From Amphirosellinia nigrospora (lineage: Eukaryota; Ascomycota; Sordariomycetes; Xylariales; Xylariaceae), in NCBI GenBank assembly GCA_004123355.1, contig SCHM01000004.1:186001-250000 (forward strand): a DNA stretch of 64,000 nt, given 5' to 3'. The translations under genes and the position numbers were made by a program. The notes under the pieces were generated by a model that made no database searches, had not been told where the DNA came from, and saw only the letters and a list, made by a program, of their open reading frames with translations. Positions 1 to 11,986 of the stretch are shown here, one piece after another (positions within the stretch are counted from its first letter, which is position 1; each line of letters starts with the position of its first letter).

Positions 1-2
1 GA

Positions 3-368
3 GGAGCCTGTCGAGAAATTTCGGCAACTGGCTTGGCGGCCTCGGCCCAAACACTTCTGTCCAAGGAAGAGCAGAAACAGATTCGCAAGAATCTACGTGA
101 GTACTCGAAGCAATTCGAGCAAGAGGACGCCGAACGCGGCGCGTCTGCCGACTTGGCTGTAGTCGAAGCGAGAAGGCGCCTACTCGACGAGTGGCTGGCA
201 TGGCGTGCCTCGGTAGACGCCGAGGTCGAGGAGGATAGGCTCGACCTTGGCCTTCCCGCCAACCCGGCGGAAGAGCTCGTCGAGCAACCGGAGAACGGAG
301 AGGAGCAACAGGTCATTGAAGAAATCGTCGAGGAGGTCATTGAGGAGACGGAAGAGATTGTCCCTTGA
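3..368 (+). CDS. C-terminal fragment of an unknown acidic, charged protein
   Basis: The frame is open from the left edge of the window to a TGA at 366–368, so this is the 3' end of a gene that starts outside. About 120 residues are visible. The first part is helical and basic/acidic (KEEQKQIRKNLREYSKQFEQ). The tail is strongly acidic and Glu-rich (EEIVEEVIEETEEIVP at the C-terminus) and probably disordered or coiled. No domain is recognised. No ATG lies near the beginning, which agrees with an upstream exon or start outside the window. Codon use is GC-rich, as in the core genes. Function unknown. Confidence 0.6.
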   Translation, partial: GACREISATGLAASAQTLLSKEEQKQIRKNLREYSKQFEQEDAERGASADLAVVEARRRLLDEWLAWRASVDAEVEEDRLDLGLPANPAEELVEQPENGEEQQVIEEIVEEVIEETEEIVP

Positions 369-2356
369 GGCGAATCCGACGATTAGGATGCAATAGAGGG
401 ATATCTAACTAGATGTCTTTATGGCAAGAAGGGCGTCCTGTGTATGGCATATGGTATCACAACACCGGCGTAATGCATACTTGGAGGGAGAGTCTGGCTA
501 TGGTCTAATAGGCACTATGGGTATGCATTTCCCCAGCCTAAGTTGTCTTAGTTGGTCCTAGTTGACGCACTTCGGATGTTGTGCCCGGCAACCTTGGGGG
601 GGCGGCGAGGAAGCATAGCAGGTGCCAAGGGCTAACTTAAAACAAAAGTCACAACCTGCCAATACATGATACATGTAGGTACAGTTTATACATGGTAATA
701 AGACACTGCAGGTGTATTGGGTACATCCATGATGTACAGAGTAGGTATGTATTTAGGTTGTCCCACCACCTGCATTAAGGTACCTTCATTCTAAGACCTA
801 CTTATACGTACTCTTAACTTACAACCTCTTCGTGCAAGGGTTGGTATTTAACCTTAGGTGGGCAGTGGATCTTCCTCATTTAAGTTGCAGTTTTGAATTG
901 ATCTGGATCGCAGGCGTCACAATATGAGTGGCTCCCTAGGGCTTCCTAGGGCTAGCGCTGTGGCGCCGCCCAGTCCTTTGGTTATTAGCGCGATTGGAAA
1001 GGGGGCGGCGGCAGACCAATCCCGGATTGGCCTACTTTTGATGTGCTGTAACTGTGCGGTAGGCTGTACAGTACTAGATAGGCGGCTATTCCGTGCTTAC
1101 ATACACTAGTACATCTTCACACCTTATCATTACATATGGTATGCGTTGCCCAAGCAAGGATTTTGTGGTGGAGTTAGACCTGGGTTGTGCTCTGCGATTC
1201 GCCCGACTGATTCACCTTGCTTGATCATGACGAGAACACCCCCCGTCCATCATCCTGATCATCCCAAACGTTCCTGCTGCAACAATAAGGATATCGGTGT
1301 CCAAGTAACTAACTAAACCACATTCTCTTCCCAGCCACGCGCTTTGCCCTCGAGGATTTCTCTCTTTGTACCCTTTCCCTCTCTGTCTGTCTATCTGCTT
1401 CGCCAATTGTTTGTGTGTATCCCGTCATTCGCTTTTCATCTCGACATAACCTCTATATGTACAGTTAGTAATCTGCTCAAAATAACGGCGCAGCTCCTCA
1501 ACCCATGACATAATTTACCTCGTCCCCACGTCAATTTTTATGCACGCAGTTGGTCCCGGCCTCCGTGCTCCCCTGAATCCTCGTATCTATACACACATCG
1601 CTTCGCTCCGCTTCCGCGTTTCATTGCGGCTCAGCCTTCTCGACCTCAAGAGCCGTATTTGGATTTGTACACCACGTTTGAGACACACGACGCTTACGGT
1701 AGTTATTCTACCTCTTTTTACTTGACCATTGGAATACGCCGTTTTGGGGACGTTTATATTCCAGGTTTCATACTTCATACCTGCATCCTTCAACCCTCAT
1801 CCCTGCATCGTTCCTGAAGCCTACCTTCGACATTCCAGGGTTCTCAGCTGGTCATAACCAGGCTTGCTGGGCGCGCCAGAATCTTGGGACACCTACTTTA
1901 AACCCAGTTGCAGAACCTTGTCTTGTTTATTCTGTCGGAGAGAGTCGTCTTTTCGTCTCAATCCGGAAAAACGTCCAGTGTGTCGATTCGTCAGAGCATC
2001 TATCCATAATACATCCTATCCTATCCTATTTACGTACTATTCACATTGAAACGGAAGTAACCTTAAACACCACCCTCCTCGTGGCGCAGTGTTGTAGTGT
2101 ATATGCTGCGTGTCTGAACTACCAGCCCGGAAACAGTCAATCGGATATCCCACATCGTGCACACATAAATATACCCGACAACAAAGGCGTCTAGACATAT
2201 CGCCACATCACCACGAGCTACCGTCGCAGCGTCACCATTCGTCTAATATCCACCTACCATCTACCGCCTATCGCCCAACAACGGTACAGCAACAGGGCTT
2301 CACGCAGTGGTGACTCGCAGCGTAGCGCAGCGGGCACTTACAATACTAGCTAAATC
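369..2356. other. Intergenic stretch, no supported gene
   Basis: About 2 kb with only short open frames that show no codon structure, domain or plausible splice sites. It contains TACCTA/TAGGTA words (for example near 770–780 and 790–800), pyrimidine-rich tracts (1370–1420) and repeated CCTATCCTATCC near 2015–2030. It may hold the promoter of the gene that became the TBC pseudogene downstream, but no regulatory site can be named. Confidence 0.6.
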
Positions 2357-4630
2357 ATGATCTACGGCGGGAACGTCGGCACGGTCGAGCTACCCATCTC
2401 CCGACCCGGTTCTCCGCCTGGCATGTCCTCTTCCAAGTCGTCCAAGGCGTCTTCTCTACACTCTTTCCCCTCAGATGTTGGTGACGACGTATCCGCAACC
2501 GTCGGCCATTTCGAGGAGATTGGTCTAGAAGATGATGGGATATCGCACGGGCGCACATCGTTTCCACGACTCACACGTCAAACCACACGCAGCCCCGATC
2601 CCTAACCCCTATATGCCCACTTTCGCCTCGGATCTTCGAGCCGCCTCAGCGAAGCATGTTGGTGCAGAATTCATGTTCAGACTCGTGACCTCGCCCGCCC
2701 TCGAATGCACCGTGATGTGATCCCACTCTCCAAGACCCGGCCGGTGGCGCCCTCCCTTGCCACACAATTTCGCGATGTGAACACACACAGTCTCACTTTA
2801 CATGTCACGCACAAGCCCCGACCTACTAACCGAACCCTCTCTGCTCGCTCTGCCTCATCGGTCAGCACAGCCCGGCGACACGCAGCCCGAGCCCCAACTT
2901 CCAACCACAGTCACTTGGTTCACACGATCACAATCTAGTTCCAACACCCCGCAGGCGTAGTTGGCAATCGAACCGAGAGAAGAATTCGGTATCTGCTACA
3001 GATAAGGAATTTGACGATGATGATGACGGCGATGATGATATTCCCGATGGTTTGATTCTAGATAATGTGCCCCTGTCTCCTCGCCCAGCAAGCGAACGCT
3101 CTAGTAGTCGCCCGGTCTCAGCCTCGACGTCGCCGGAAAGACAACCTAAAGAACGTGTACGCAGTGTCGGTAATGGCACGCTGCCGTCGCCGCGGATCAA
3201 GGATCCCTGAGGTCGCCTATGTGGAGGTCAGAAAATCCCAGCGATTCACAGATGTCCACGGTACATTCCCGCTTAAAGGCCGTGCCAAGAGTTGGACTGC
3301 TGCTATCTCGGGCTTGAATCCTGAAGCCAAAGCATTAACTGAGAAGCTCGAGGAACACGCCGACGAATTAGAGAGACGAGGGGTGCCACGATCCAGTATC
3401 CGTCCAGTGCCAAAACCCAGGGTCAAGTCAGCGCTTGCCGAACTACCACCGCTTCGAAGGAGCAATATCATGATTGATCCGTTGCCGATATCCAAAGAAA
3501 AAGAGGCTGTTCTTTCCCGTACGAGACCGTCGTGGTTACCACCCCAAACCCGCTGAGGAGAAGAAACACTTGAAAGAGTATCAAGGATGATGGCTAGCAG
3601 CATCGAGGCCGACAAGAAGAGGCAAGCCGCTCGTCGAGACAAGGAGAAAAAACGAGACCAAGGCGGTCACTGATCGCACACGAGTTTGGCAAGATGATGT
3701 ACTAAAGAGATGGGATGTTGCTATCCGGGAAGAGCGAACACGAGCCCTGTGGTGGAAAGGGATCCTCCCGCACTCGCGGTGCTGCCTGGTCTCGTGCCAT
3801 CGGGAACGATTTAGGGTTGACTGCGATATCATTCCAAGCAGCACTATCCAGAGCAACGGAGGTGGAAAAACGGGTAGCGAATGGAAGTGCCACGTCAGAC
3901 GATGAAAAGATTACGGGTTGGTTTTCAGAGATGCGGGCCGACGTCGAAGAGCGGACCTGGACAGATCTCAAAATCTTTCAAGCTGGCGCACCCCTGTATC
4001 AAAGCGTAATCGATGTTCTACGTGCATATTCCATGTACAGGAGTGACATTGGCTACGTAACCGGATGTCATGTATGACCTTCTCTGTTTCCTGTTTCCTT
4101 TTCCCGCTCTCCCAAGCACCTGAGGTACAAGAATGCTAATATTACATAGACCATCGCCGCTCTTTGCTTCTCAATCTAGACACAGCCGTTCGGCTTTTAT
4201 TGCTTTGGCGAATGTTCTAACCGGTCGCTTCCGTTGTCATTTTACGCGGGCGATCAAGGAGCACGCTTGTCGGCTTACAGCTCGTCAGCCAGACGCTGGC
4301 TGTGAGATCACCCCAACTTCATAAACACCTAGGCGACCCTAATACCAGGCTCCTGAATGGGATATGCGCTCAACGATGTTTTTGTGAGCCTTTTTACTCG
4401 GCAATTGAGCCTAGACGATTGTACAAGGTTATGGATGTGTATGTCTTTGAAGGCGACCATATTCTAATCTTATGCTACTGTGGCACTGTTGTTGGAAAAC
4501 GAGATTTCCCTTCTCAGGGCTCAATCACCATTCGAGTTCCAGCAAGTTCTTAAGGGTGATTCGAAGTCTGCCCTACAAGGTCAAGACGCAGATGCATTCA
4601 TCATGCGCCTTCAAAACATTGGCAAGTAAA
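2357..4630 (+). pseudogene. Decayed TBC-domain (Rab GTPase-activating) protein gene
   Basis: Reading across frames recovers a fungal TBC-domain protein. A Ser/Pro-rich N-terminus starts at 2357 (MIYGGNVGTVELPISRPGSP). A basic linker follows (3180–3560). The TBC core begins near 3740 and includes AAWSRAIGNDLGLTAISF, WTDLKIFQAG and YRSDIGYVTGCH (to 4075). An intron with GT at 4072–4077 and an acceptor near 4150 then leads to TIAALCFSI. Beyond it the frame is broken by TAG, TGA and TAG codons and at least one shift before WDVYVFEGD-like sequence (about 4430) and DADAFIMRLQNIGK (4590–4628). TBC proteins stimulate GTP hydrolysis by Rab GTPases in membrane traffic. Substitution-type stops plus frameshifts mean a genuine pseudogene. 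The arginine-finger and glutamine-finger motifs are not intact: the usual YVQG glutamine reads YVTG. Confidence 0.85.
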
Positions 4631-4639
4631 GACAAGCAG

Positions 4640-5720
4640 CAACAAATCCACATGATATCACGACTTGACGATTGCTTGATGATATAGCAACGATGAAAAA
4701 TCAAGGTGCATGGAGCGTAATATTTGAATCGTCGTTGCTAATATGACTTTGGATGCTACTATGCAAGGCTGGCCAACCACGGGAATTCAAACTGTCATAA
4801 CAATGACTTGCTTAGGTCCGACTACGTCAGGTACATGGCATTCGGGAACAACGCCCACAGGCGTAATGAACATAGACACAGGTAGATGCCACTACGCCAA
4901 GACGAGAAGATCTCGTCTGTTACGTATCTTAATCTACCGTTATTTCAATGATAGATATTCAATTGATATTTTGAGCTTGCCTTGGCAAGCTCTACCCCGA
5001 ACACACGGGGTGGGTTTTGGACACTATCTACTTGCCCCATCTTGCCTATAATGTGTTTATGTATGTAATCTCGATTGACAGATGAATAGGGAAATCCTAC
5101 TCTAATGAGATCATACCATCGCATCAACACACAGCAGCAGACTAAAATGATTACAGACCCATACCGTCAAATGCTTGTCAAGAGTATCACGCATCAAAGG
5201 ACTATCCTATGTATATCCGGTCATACCGCCAACTAATGATCTGAAATTAACGCGTATACTAAGAGGATGAAGGATCACAGGGAGAAGATAAGGGTCGCGG
5301 GTGAGCTCCTGCCCTAACGCAACGTCCGATCTCATACCTTGCGGACCTTTCGTCGGAAACTTTCTAACTACGTTGAAGAATAAACGCTTCCAAACTCTGA
5401 TAATGGGACAGCGTAGGTCTCTCTGATAGTCCATCTGCCATGTTCACAGGTTCCTATCTTGTCGACATCTGGACTTCGAGGGACTCTGATCTCAACTGTG
5501 GCCCTCTGCCTCCCTATACTTCTGTAAGCCCATTTACTCAATTACAAGACAATAGCATAAAACACTCGTCCCACCAGCAACGGTTACGACCAGTCCCATC
5601 CCTCTCCTATCCTTAACCTCACAAGTGTCAAGCTTCTGGGAACTTAACCCAGAAGGGTGACGCAAAGCAAGGTGATCAAACCCGAGCACGAGAGCTAAAC
5701 GATACTTCACCGAATTTTTC
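4640..5720. other. Intergenic, no supported gene
   Basis: Short open frames occur on both strands (for example 4743–5051 plus and 5207–5434 minus) but lack domains, splice sites or convincing codon bias. The composition is moderately AT-rich around 4900–4970. It probably represents decayed flank of the TBC pseudogene. Confidence 0.5.
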
Positions 5721-5721
5721 G

Positions 5722-6090
5722 TTGCTAGGAAGTCCTCATGAGGATTCCGAGTACGAACCTCGGACCCCGCCAACACCTACGCCAACCCGTCCTCGTGGCG
5801 TGCCAGTCTCATCCAAGTGTCTAGGTCAGAGTGCGAACTCAGCTAATAATGCGTCATCTGAGTTTGGCTTTCAAGGCCCTCGGCCAACGACACCCCAGCA
5901 AATAGAATACCAGCCAGGGAATGTCAAAATAATTCACTTCGATTTCAGCAAGTCTTATCCTATCAAGATCGAAGATTCACCTATGATATCATTGTCATTT
6001 ACTCACACTCGCAAACGCTCCATTTGTCGACCACCTCTTGCTCTACCCATCATATTTCTAGAAGAATCTGTATGTCTACTTTATTTTTGA
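5722..6090 (+). CDS. Short unknown Pro/Thr-rich open frame, possibly an exon
   Basis: A 122-residue open frame with low-complexity PRTPPTPTPTRP near its start and a hydrophobic end. No known domain is visible and there is no clear splice continuation. The Ser/Pro/Thr-rich style resembles the reading frames at 6809–8584, so it could be a 5' exon or a decayed part of the same disordered-protein gene. Equally it could be chance. Confidence 0.25.
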   Translation: MLGSPHEDSEYEPRTPPTPTPTRPRGVPVSSKCLGQSANSANNASSEFGFQGPRPTTPQQIEYQPGNVKIIHFDFSKSYPIKIEDSPMISLSFTHTRKRSICRPPLALPIIFLEESVCLLYF

Positions 6091-6808
6091 TTGAGACCAG
6101 AGAAGTTGCTGATATCATGCTAGACTGTACGACCTAATTCTCAGTCTGTCAATGCTGGCTACACAGATGATGATCATGGCAATGGAAGCTCATTCATAGT
6201 CCTCCTAGCCAATATAGCACTTCAAGTAGTGCTCGAGAAAGTCAAATCCTATGTAGCTGCTTAAGCTAAAGAGGAGGGTGTCATACAAGTAGATTTCTAT
6301 ACGTTCTTAACACCAGATCCCTGTGGCTTCCTTTATATCATGGAGATTGAGATTATGAAAGGTTGGGTTTAATCCAACGCCATAAACGATGTGCCCCGGT
6401 TCACTTTTCGAGGTGAAGACATATCCGTTGGCCATCCCGTGAACAGTACAGGCCTCACATGTATGCCGTGTGCCCAGTCATACTCCGCCACTGGTCCGGG
6501 CTACCGCGAAGACTCAAACACAAGGGGATTGACTGTTCAATACACTAGTGCTAATTTACCAGGGCGTAACAAGCCTACCTTGGGATGATTTTTTTTCTTT
6601 CTCTTTTAAGTTAGCGTGGGACATCACTCCACTCCCTTCCGGTAGACCTACCCCATAGTAGCTACTGTTCACGCCCGCCAGCCATGTTCAGACTTAAAGA
6701 GCTTGCCTTGTTCGTCTCAACTTTATGTCACATCGTCGTGTCTTCTTATAGTGATTTATGCGATTTATTTTAATCACAAGTAAAGCCTGGAAGAAAACCT
6801 AAGGCCTG

Positions 6809-7399
6809 ATGAAACAACGCAGAGAAAATATAATATATCAAGAGCAACGGGCCTCGAGCACACGACCAATCGTGAAAAGAGTTTCGAAAAAGAAAGCCAG
6901 GAACAGGAAGGCCTCAACACCAAATCATCAACACCATGCGCCCTCCGCTCCTACAAATTCAAGATTATACGAGTGTACTTCTTCATACATGACAGTTCAA
7001 GAGTTGTCACCTCCTTTGTCATCCCCACAGCCGCCCTTACCAAGATTATCGTCGGAGGCGAATCATGAACTCCTGGAGACCACGATCTCACTTAGGTCGG
7101 TCACGCCCGGGGGGGTGTCTGCCGGACAATCGGAAGAGCCTGATGTAAGTAATTGCGCCCTTGACTTGATACAGTATCGCCCATTTCATAGAAATTATAG
7201 GACAACGATGGATTTAGTCATGAGGGCTCACCAGTGGAGTCCAGAGCTCGGCCAAGAGGGCCTCGAGTAGACTCATCATCGCAAAAGGCTAGGACACCAC
7301 AGACGACAAAGTTAGTCAATATTCTCGTTAGGAATAAGACGTTACTATATGACTGTATAACCGGGGATAAATATGCGGATGATGAGAACTGCCAGACCT
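6809..7399 (+). CDS. Unknown disordered protein, two exons with a clean intron (3' part unclear)
   Basis: Exon 1 (6809–7144) starts at an ATG followed by basic and Ser/Pro-rich sequence, including SPPLSSPQPPLPRL. A good intron fits at 7145–7200: donor GTAAGT, acceptor TATAG. It joins in phase to exon 2 (7201–7399), giving EEPD joined to DNDGFSHEGSPVES and later TKLVNILVRNKTLLYDC. A second GTAAGT donor lies at 7400. The continuation is uncertain: sequence after an acceptor near 7541 can be read in two frames. I recognise no domain. A second in-frame ATG at 6989 is an alternative start. The clean intron argues for a real, recently functional gene, perhaps continuing into the frame at 7610–8584. 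Confidence 0.45.
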
Positions 7400-7609
7400 G
7401 TAAGTGTCATTAATTATTTGTCATCCTTAGATCTTTCTGTCGGGAACACCAAGGCGTCCGAGTCCCTAGCCCTCGCAAACCATTCTATTTGCCTTAATCA
7501 AACCAATTCCAATGACGGCCAACTAATCTGAAACAATGCAGTAATGAGGAAGATATCAGCAGCAGTAGGAGACATCCGCTTCCAAAACTGGCGCCAAGTG
7601 AAAGTGTAG

Positions 7610-8584
7610 ATGATGAAGCAATACCGGCAACAGCAGCGGAGCATAGCAGCACCCGCACGAACCAGGGGCACTACTAATAACAAGGGCAGGGTGTCCTTCA
7701 AGAAGCACATAATACTTATCCTCAGCATGGCGGAAATGATAACTGAGAAGCGGAAATTCCTAGATTCGATAGTAGACGCGATAGGCACCCGTCGACTCAT
7801 GCGAGCCTTTGGCCATCGACTGGCGCGACACGACAGGTTGCCGCTAGACATTGCCCCTTTGATATTCTCGCCTTCGTTTTTGAAGATGTGTAAGTGGCGG
7901 GTTTGGAAGGTTAAGTTGGCAAACAGCGCCGGTTCCGACAACGAGGAGACTGGGTGGTCTGATTGGGAGGAAGAAGAGAATGCTACGATGGGGGCTGTTG
8001 ACCTTAATGTTTTGCCGCCAATCGAGCAGGGGGAATATAGCGAGGATGTCTCTGAGATGGTGACTAGGGACAGACCCGACGGTCCATTCATGCCTATCGA
8101 GAGCCAGGAGCGGGAGATCCAAGCACCGCGAGTTAAAACGAGCCGCAAAGCCCGACGCAAGGCGGCGTATGAGAATAAACGTAACAATATCGAGCGTGGC
8201 GGCATTCAAGATCGACCAAGCACGATCCCAGATTCAACTTCTCCTCAGCCCGCACCGGACTCAACAGTTGTACAACTTCGAGTTGAAGGTCAAATCTCGA
8301 GTCAGGCGGCAGAAAGTAGCACGCGTATTTGCAAAAGAGAATCGGGATCCCCGGCAATTCTTGACATCCGCCCATTCGCCGATTTTATGACGCCCGGGGC
8401 TAGCGAGCGACCAGATCCCAACACAGAGTCGATATTGCGCCTAGGAAGCCTTTTGCATAATACAGGCGACTTGGTAAGGTTAAAGGGAAATGATTATCGT
8501 AGTAGAGCTACTGACGACGGTCGACAGCAAAGCACTGACTCTCTTCTTTCTCGAGGGAAGCTAAATAACAAGACAGCGGCATAG
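7610..8584 (+). CDS. Unknown 324-residue open frame, charged and disordered
   Basis: A single open frame of 324 residues. The first third is basic and less convincing; it may overlap introns, with a possible donor GTAAGT near 7889. From about 7925 it reads as a typical disordered fungal protein, with acidic patch GWSDWEEEEN, then VKTSRKARRKAAYENKR and a Ser/Pro-rich tail. No catalytic motif or domain is visible. It lies just downstream of, and on the same strand as, the two-exon locus at 6809–7399, and could be its 3' exons. Function unknown. Confidence 0.35.
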   Translation: MMKQYRQQQRSIAAPARTRGTTNNKGRVSFKKHIILILSMAEMITEKRKFLDSIVDAIGTRRLMRAFGHRLARHDRLPLDIAPLIFSPSFLKMCKWRVWKVKLANSAGSDNEETGWSDWEEEENATMGAVDLNVLPPIEQGEYSEDVSEMVTRDRPDGPFMPIESQEREIQAPRVKTSRKARRKAAYENKRNNIERGGIQDRPSTIPDSTSPQPAPDSTVVQLRVEGQISSQAAESSTRICKRESGSPAILDIRPFADFMTPGASERPDPNTESILRLGSLLHNTGDLVRLKGNDYRSRATDDGRQQSTDSLLSRGKLNNKTAA

Positions 8585-8639
8585 CACAAGAGTATATCAA
8601 TATCCAATAGACACGATACTGTCCTAAGTACTTATTAAG

Positions 8640-9130
8640 CTAAAGATATCCCAGCCCTTATCCCCATCGCCAACGTAAATCTACCAATCCGAGAAACGCC
8701 AGCGATTCTACGAGCCGAGAACGAGCGACAGAACCGCAAGCTCGCGAAACCGCTCGCGCCGACCAAGATCCCAAGCCGAACGCTTCAACAGAAAGAGAAG
8801 AATCACCGGTGACCCGGCGGAATTCTACGGCTCGTCGACGGGCGATACCAGACTCCACCCTAAAATTCCCGCACAATCTACATCTTCGAAACACGTCGTA
8901 ACCCAGGTCATAGCTGCTCACTGCGGCAGGGCTCCCCGTCGGACGACGAGCTAAGTCTGCCGTCTCTCGAGGAGATATTCGGGAATTTACTTACGGCGAA
9001 AGAGCGTCCAACTACCAATAAAACAATGATGACAAATAGCAACAACCAAGGCTACGCAAGTAGAGCCAGAGACAAACACGCTGGAGTGATAGCAACAAGA
9101 AGCGTCCGATGGAGAATGCCACATCATGCC
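8640..9130 (+). pseudogene. Frameshifted coding remnant with an SPSDDELSLPSLEEIFG segment
   Basis: The plus strand carries protein-like stretches in changing frames. One around 8645–8810 reads PIRETPAILRAENERQN. Another around 8935–9010 reads GSPSDDELSLPSLEEIFG, an acidic short-motif segment of a kind often seen in disordered fungal nuclear proteins. A TGA and a frame change separate them. This may be the continuation of the 7610–8584 frame or an independent remnant. No domain can be named. Confidence 0.35.
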
Positions 9131-9477
9131 CAATAAGCGAGAACTTACTGAAGCGGATGAAGTTATTAGTTAATCACAGGAGTCAAGACTCCTCGTAAGG
9201 GTCTAGCCGAGGGTTTGGTGTATCTAGCAAGAGCACACATACGAGCAAGAAAGACCGACGAATAAAGATAGCATCGTATAAGCCGCATCAATACTCCCAC
9301 AAGAACAATCCAAGAAGAAGAACTGGCGCCGGGTGTTAAAACACACAACCTATCTCACCAACGACGATGCCGCAAGGGACATCGGTGTACAATCTCAATT
9401 CTACATAAGGACACACCTTACCCCCGGCCAACACCAAACACAGCTGAACACTGAATCACAAACAACATCGGCAACAA

Positions 9478-11039
9478 TCAAATCTCGAACAACTCACTCG
9501 GCACCTCCACGGCCCCAAATGGCACGGTCAAGCAGGGGACGGTCACAAAGTCGGAGGCCGGCGTGGGCGGTTCGCCCAGGACAGCTATAGTTAGTTGCCC
9601 TAACAAATAGGAGTAGTCTATATTGTCGTTCATGGCGACGCCAAGGCATACCACGTTCTGCCACCGTACCGTTTGATGTGTCGACGACGAAGACGTGACA
9701 GGAGAAGATGCGTGTGTTGGGTCGTATTGCATCACATGCGTGTACTGCTACCTATATAAGGGAACGGTTAGATAAGGCCAGCTGTTTAATAAAAGGGATA
9801 GGTTTATTTTGAAGCATTCTTCATGCTTGAAGTTTCCATACAGTACGTCGTCTAAGCTCGGTCGATGGTCCTTCTACCCTAAAAATACCCGAGGCTCTAT
9901 TCATCGGCTCCTCGCTTGTTGTCTCTCCACGGATACTCAACAGGTTGAGGTGCCTCAAGTAATCGATCCGGTGAGCGTATGGGCTGGCCTGGGAAGTCCG
10001 GGATTTCAACCAATCTAGCTATTAGTTCCGCAGTTCGCGAACAACAGTGTTATGGCGTCTTTGACGCCCTTGATTAACTCTAATATCTCCGGGTCTAGCT
10101 CATGTAGCTTCTTCCTCGTTCTTGCATTTCCCTCTGAGACGTTCCGTACAATTGCTTCCACGTCCTCCGTCTCGCTCGCGCGATCGTTTCGTACGTCCGA
10201 AGCGTTCTCCCGGCATGCACGATCAAACCCTTCTTATCCTTTCGTGTGAAGCTTGCGTTGATTCTCGTAGTAGATCTTCATAAGGGCTTTTCCTGGCTGC
10301 AGCAGTTTGTCCTCATTCTTGCCATGCATCCACTGCGCTGCAACGGCCTTTAGTTGTCAAGGAAATCTGCAGGGGTCGGGAAGCCATATATTGTGTGTGT
10401 GGGCGCAGGGCAGTTTGACTGCCCTGTGCCCTCTATATACAGACATGTGTACGCAATCACGAGACCTAACCTCCGAAGATCCCCCATCTACGTCTATAGA
10501 CCCCCTTGGGAATAGCTTCATCTAGGGGTGCAGGATCCACTTTACCGTGACATTAATTCATCGAAACACCACCAACGACGGGATGCTTGGTCTTTCAGGG
10601 CTGCTGTGCCGTCATTGTCGTAGTAAAATAGTAGCTTGTTGCGCTCGCGGACCCATGCCACAAGCAGGTCGTCCGGCGTGGTCCGGCCCCGCGGGTTGCT
10701 AAAATGGAAGGTATACAAGCGTGCTATTTAGCTACTTGACTATGATAGAGTAAGTGGGATGACCTGTTTACATACACGATGGATGCCTTGTGCCCTTGTA
10801 CATTACCTATGGTGACTCCTTGACCTAGTATTACTTCAACACGGGTTATATTCAAAGGGACCGACGTCGAGGAACTTTAATGCCAGGACAATAGTAGCAT
10901 AGGTGTTGTTACCTCTTCCACCCAGGTTGATGTTTGAACCCAAGGTGTTGTTGTACACAACCTGGATATAGGTCTTGGTCGTCTCCCTGCGACGGTTGGA
11001 TTCGCGGAGCGAAATCTCAGTTGAAGCGGATTTTTTCAT
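9478..11039 (-). pseudogene. Minus-strand remnant of an unknown protein-coding gene
   Basis: Read from 11,039 downwards, the minus strand gives protein-like blocks in shifting frames. The first is KTYIQVVYNNTLGSNINLGG (about 10,980–10,920). Then come RVEVILGQGVTIGNVQGHKA (near 10,820) and DLLVAWVRERNKLLFYYDND (about 10,660–10,610), followed by a coiled or charged block (about 10,250–10,060). Last is QNVVCLGVAMNDNIDYSYLL (about 9,650–9,590). Stops and shifts separate them; at least one boundary (GTATGT near 10,770 to TTTTAG near 10,700) could be a true intron. I do not recognise the family. The even spread of blocks on one strand argues against chance. Confidence 0.4.
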
Positions 11040-11986
11040 CGTTATGATGTTTTCAGTGTGCGATACTTTAGGAGAAGACGTATAGCATACAAGTATGGAA
11101 GATGGGCAATAATGAGCACAGCGAAAGTGAGAATGAGACGAGAACGAAGGAAAAAAGGGAGTACAAAAAGGTGTTGGGGACCATGATAGTTTTATGGGCG
11201 AAACTGATCGTTAGGAAGGCTCTCCGACACAAGCCGCTAGGGAAAATACGCCTAGAACGACTTCGACACACTGCCGTTGTGGATACATGGGTCAAGATCT
11301 AAGCTCAAACAACAGTCTGGTGTGAGGCCTTCGCCATAGCCAGAGCAGCATGGCATGTGTCCGCGTGGGGCCCCCTTTAGGTGACCTCTGCCGATATATT
11401 CTCAACGGCCCCGACGAGGGCTTTCTGCCTTGGCCGCCCCTGCACGACCAGCATTGAGTAAGACGATGATTCATCCTAGTCATCGGCTCATACGGATAAC
11501 GTATGCTGTGAGCCTCGTAAGGGCCGTTGGATCATGCGCATGTCTCGACTAGCACAGTTGGCACACAAATTGCTTGGGACGATAACTAGCCCAGGGTCGG
11601 TCCAGGCAGCCGACAAGGTGACGGATAGAGTTGATGGTAGGTGTTGCGGAGATGTGGAGTCTATATACCGTTGTAGCCAAATGGCGACAACGGCGTCGTT
11701 TTGTCCGTCACAGTAAGCTTCGAGTATCATGCGTAAAAGCTGTTGCGAGGCGCATGATAGTTGGTATCAGAAGTAGACCCACGTGGAATGTCGATTTCTA
11801 GGACGGTGTAGGGCCATACAACTATACACAAGGCAGAAACGGGTTCCATCGTGTGTATATCAACGAACTAAGCCCCAGCCCATGAGGCCATTCAAGCACG
11901 TAACAAGTCAAATCCGCACGTTTTGTTCCAAGTTCTTCGGGAGCGCATGATTCCTCTACACACCGCCTTCTATTACCTACAACACC
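11040..11986. other. Intergenic, no supported gene
   Basis: About 0.95 kb upstream of the nucleoside-hydrolase-like gene. Short frames on both strands (for example 11,102–11,302 and 11,488–11,730) have no domain or splice support. The last 150 bases, with pyrimidine-rich CTACAACACC before the ATG at 11,987, are the probable promoter and 5' leader of that gene. Confidence 0.55.
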
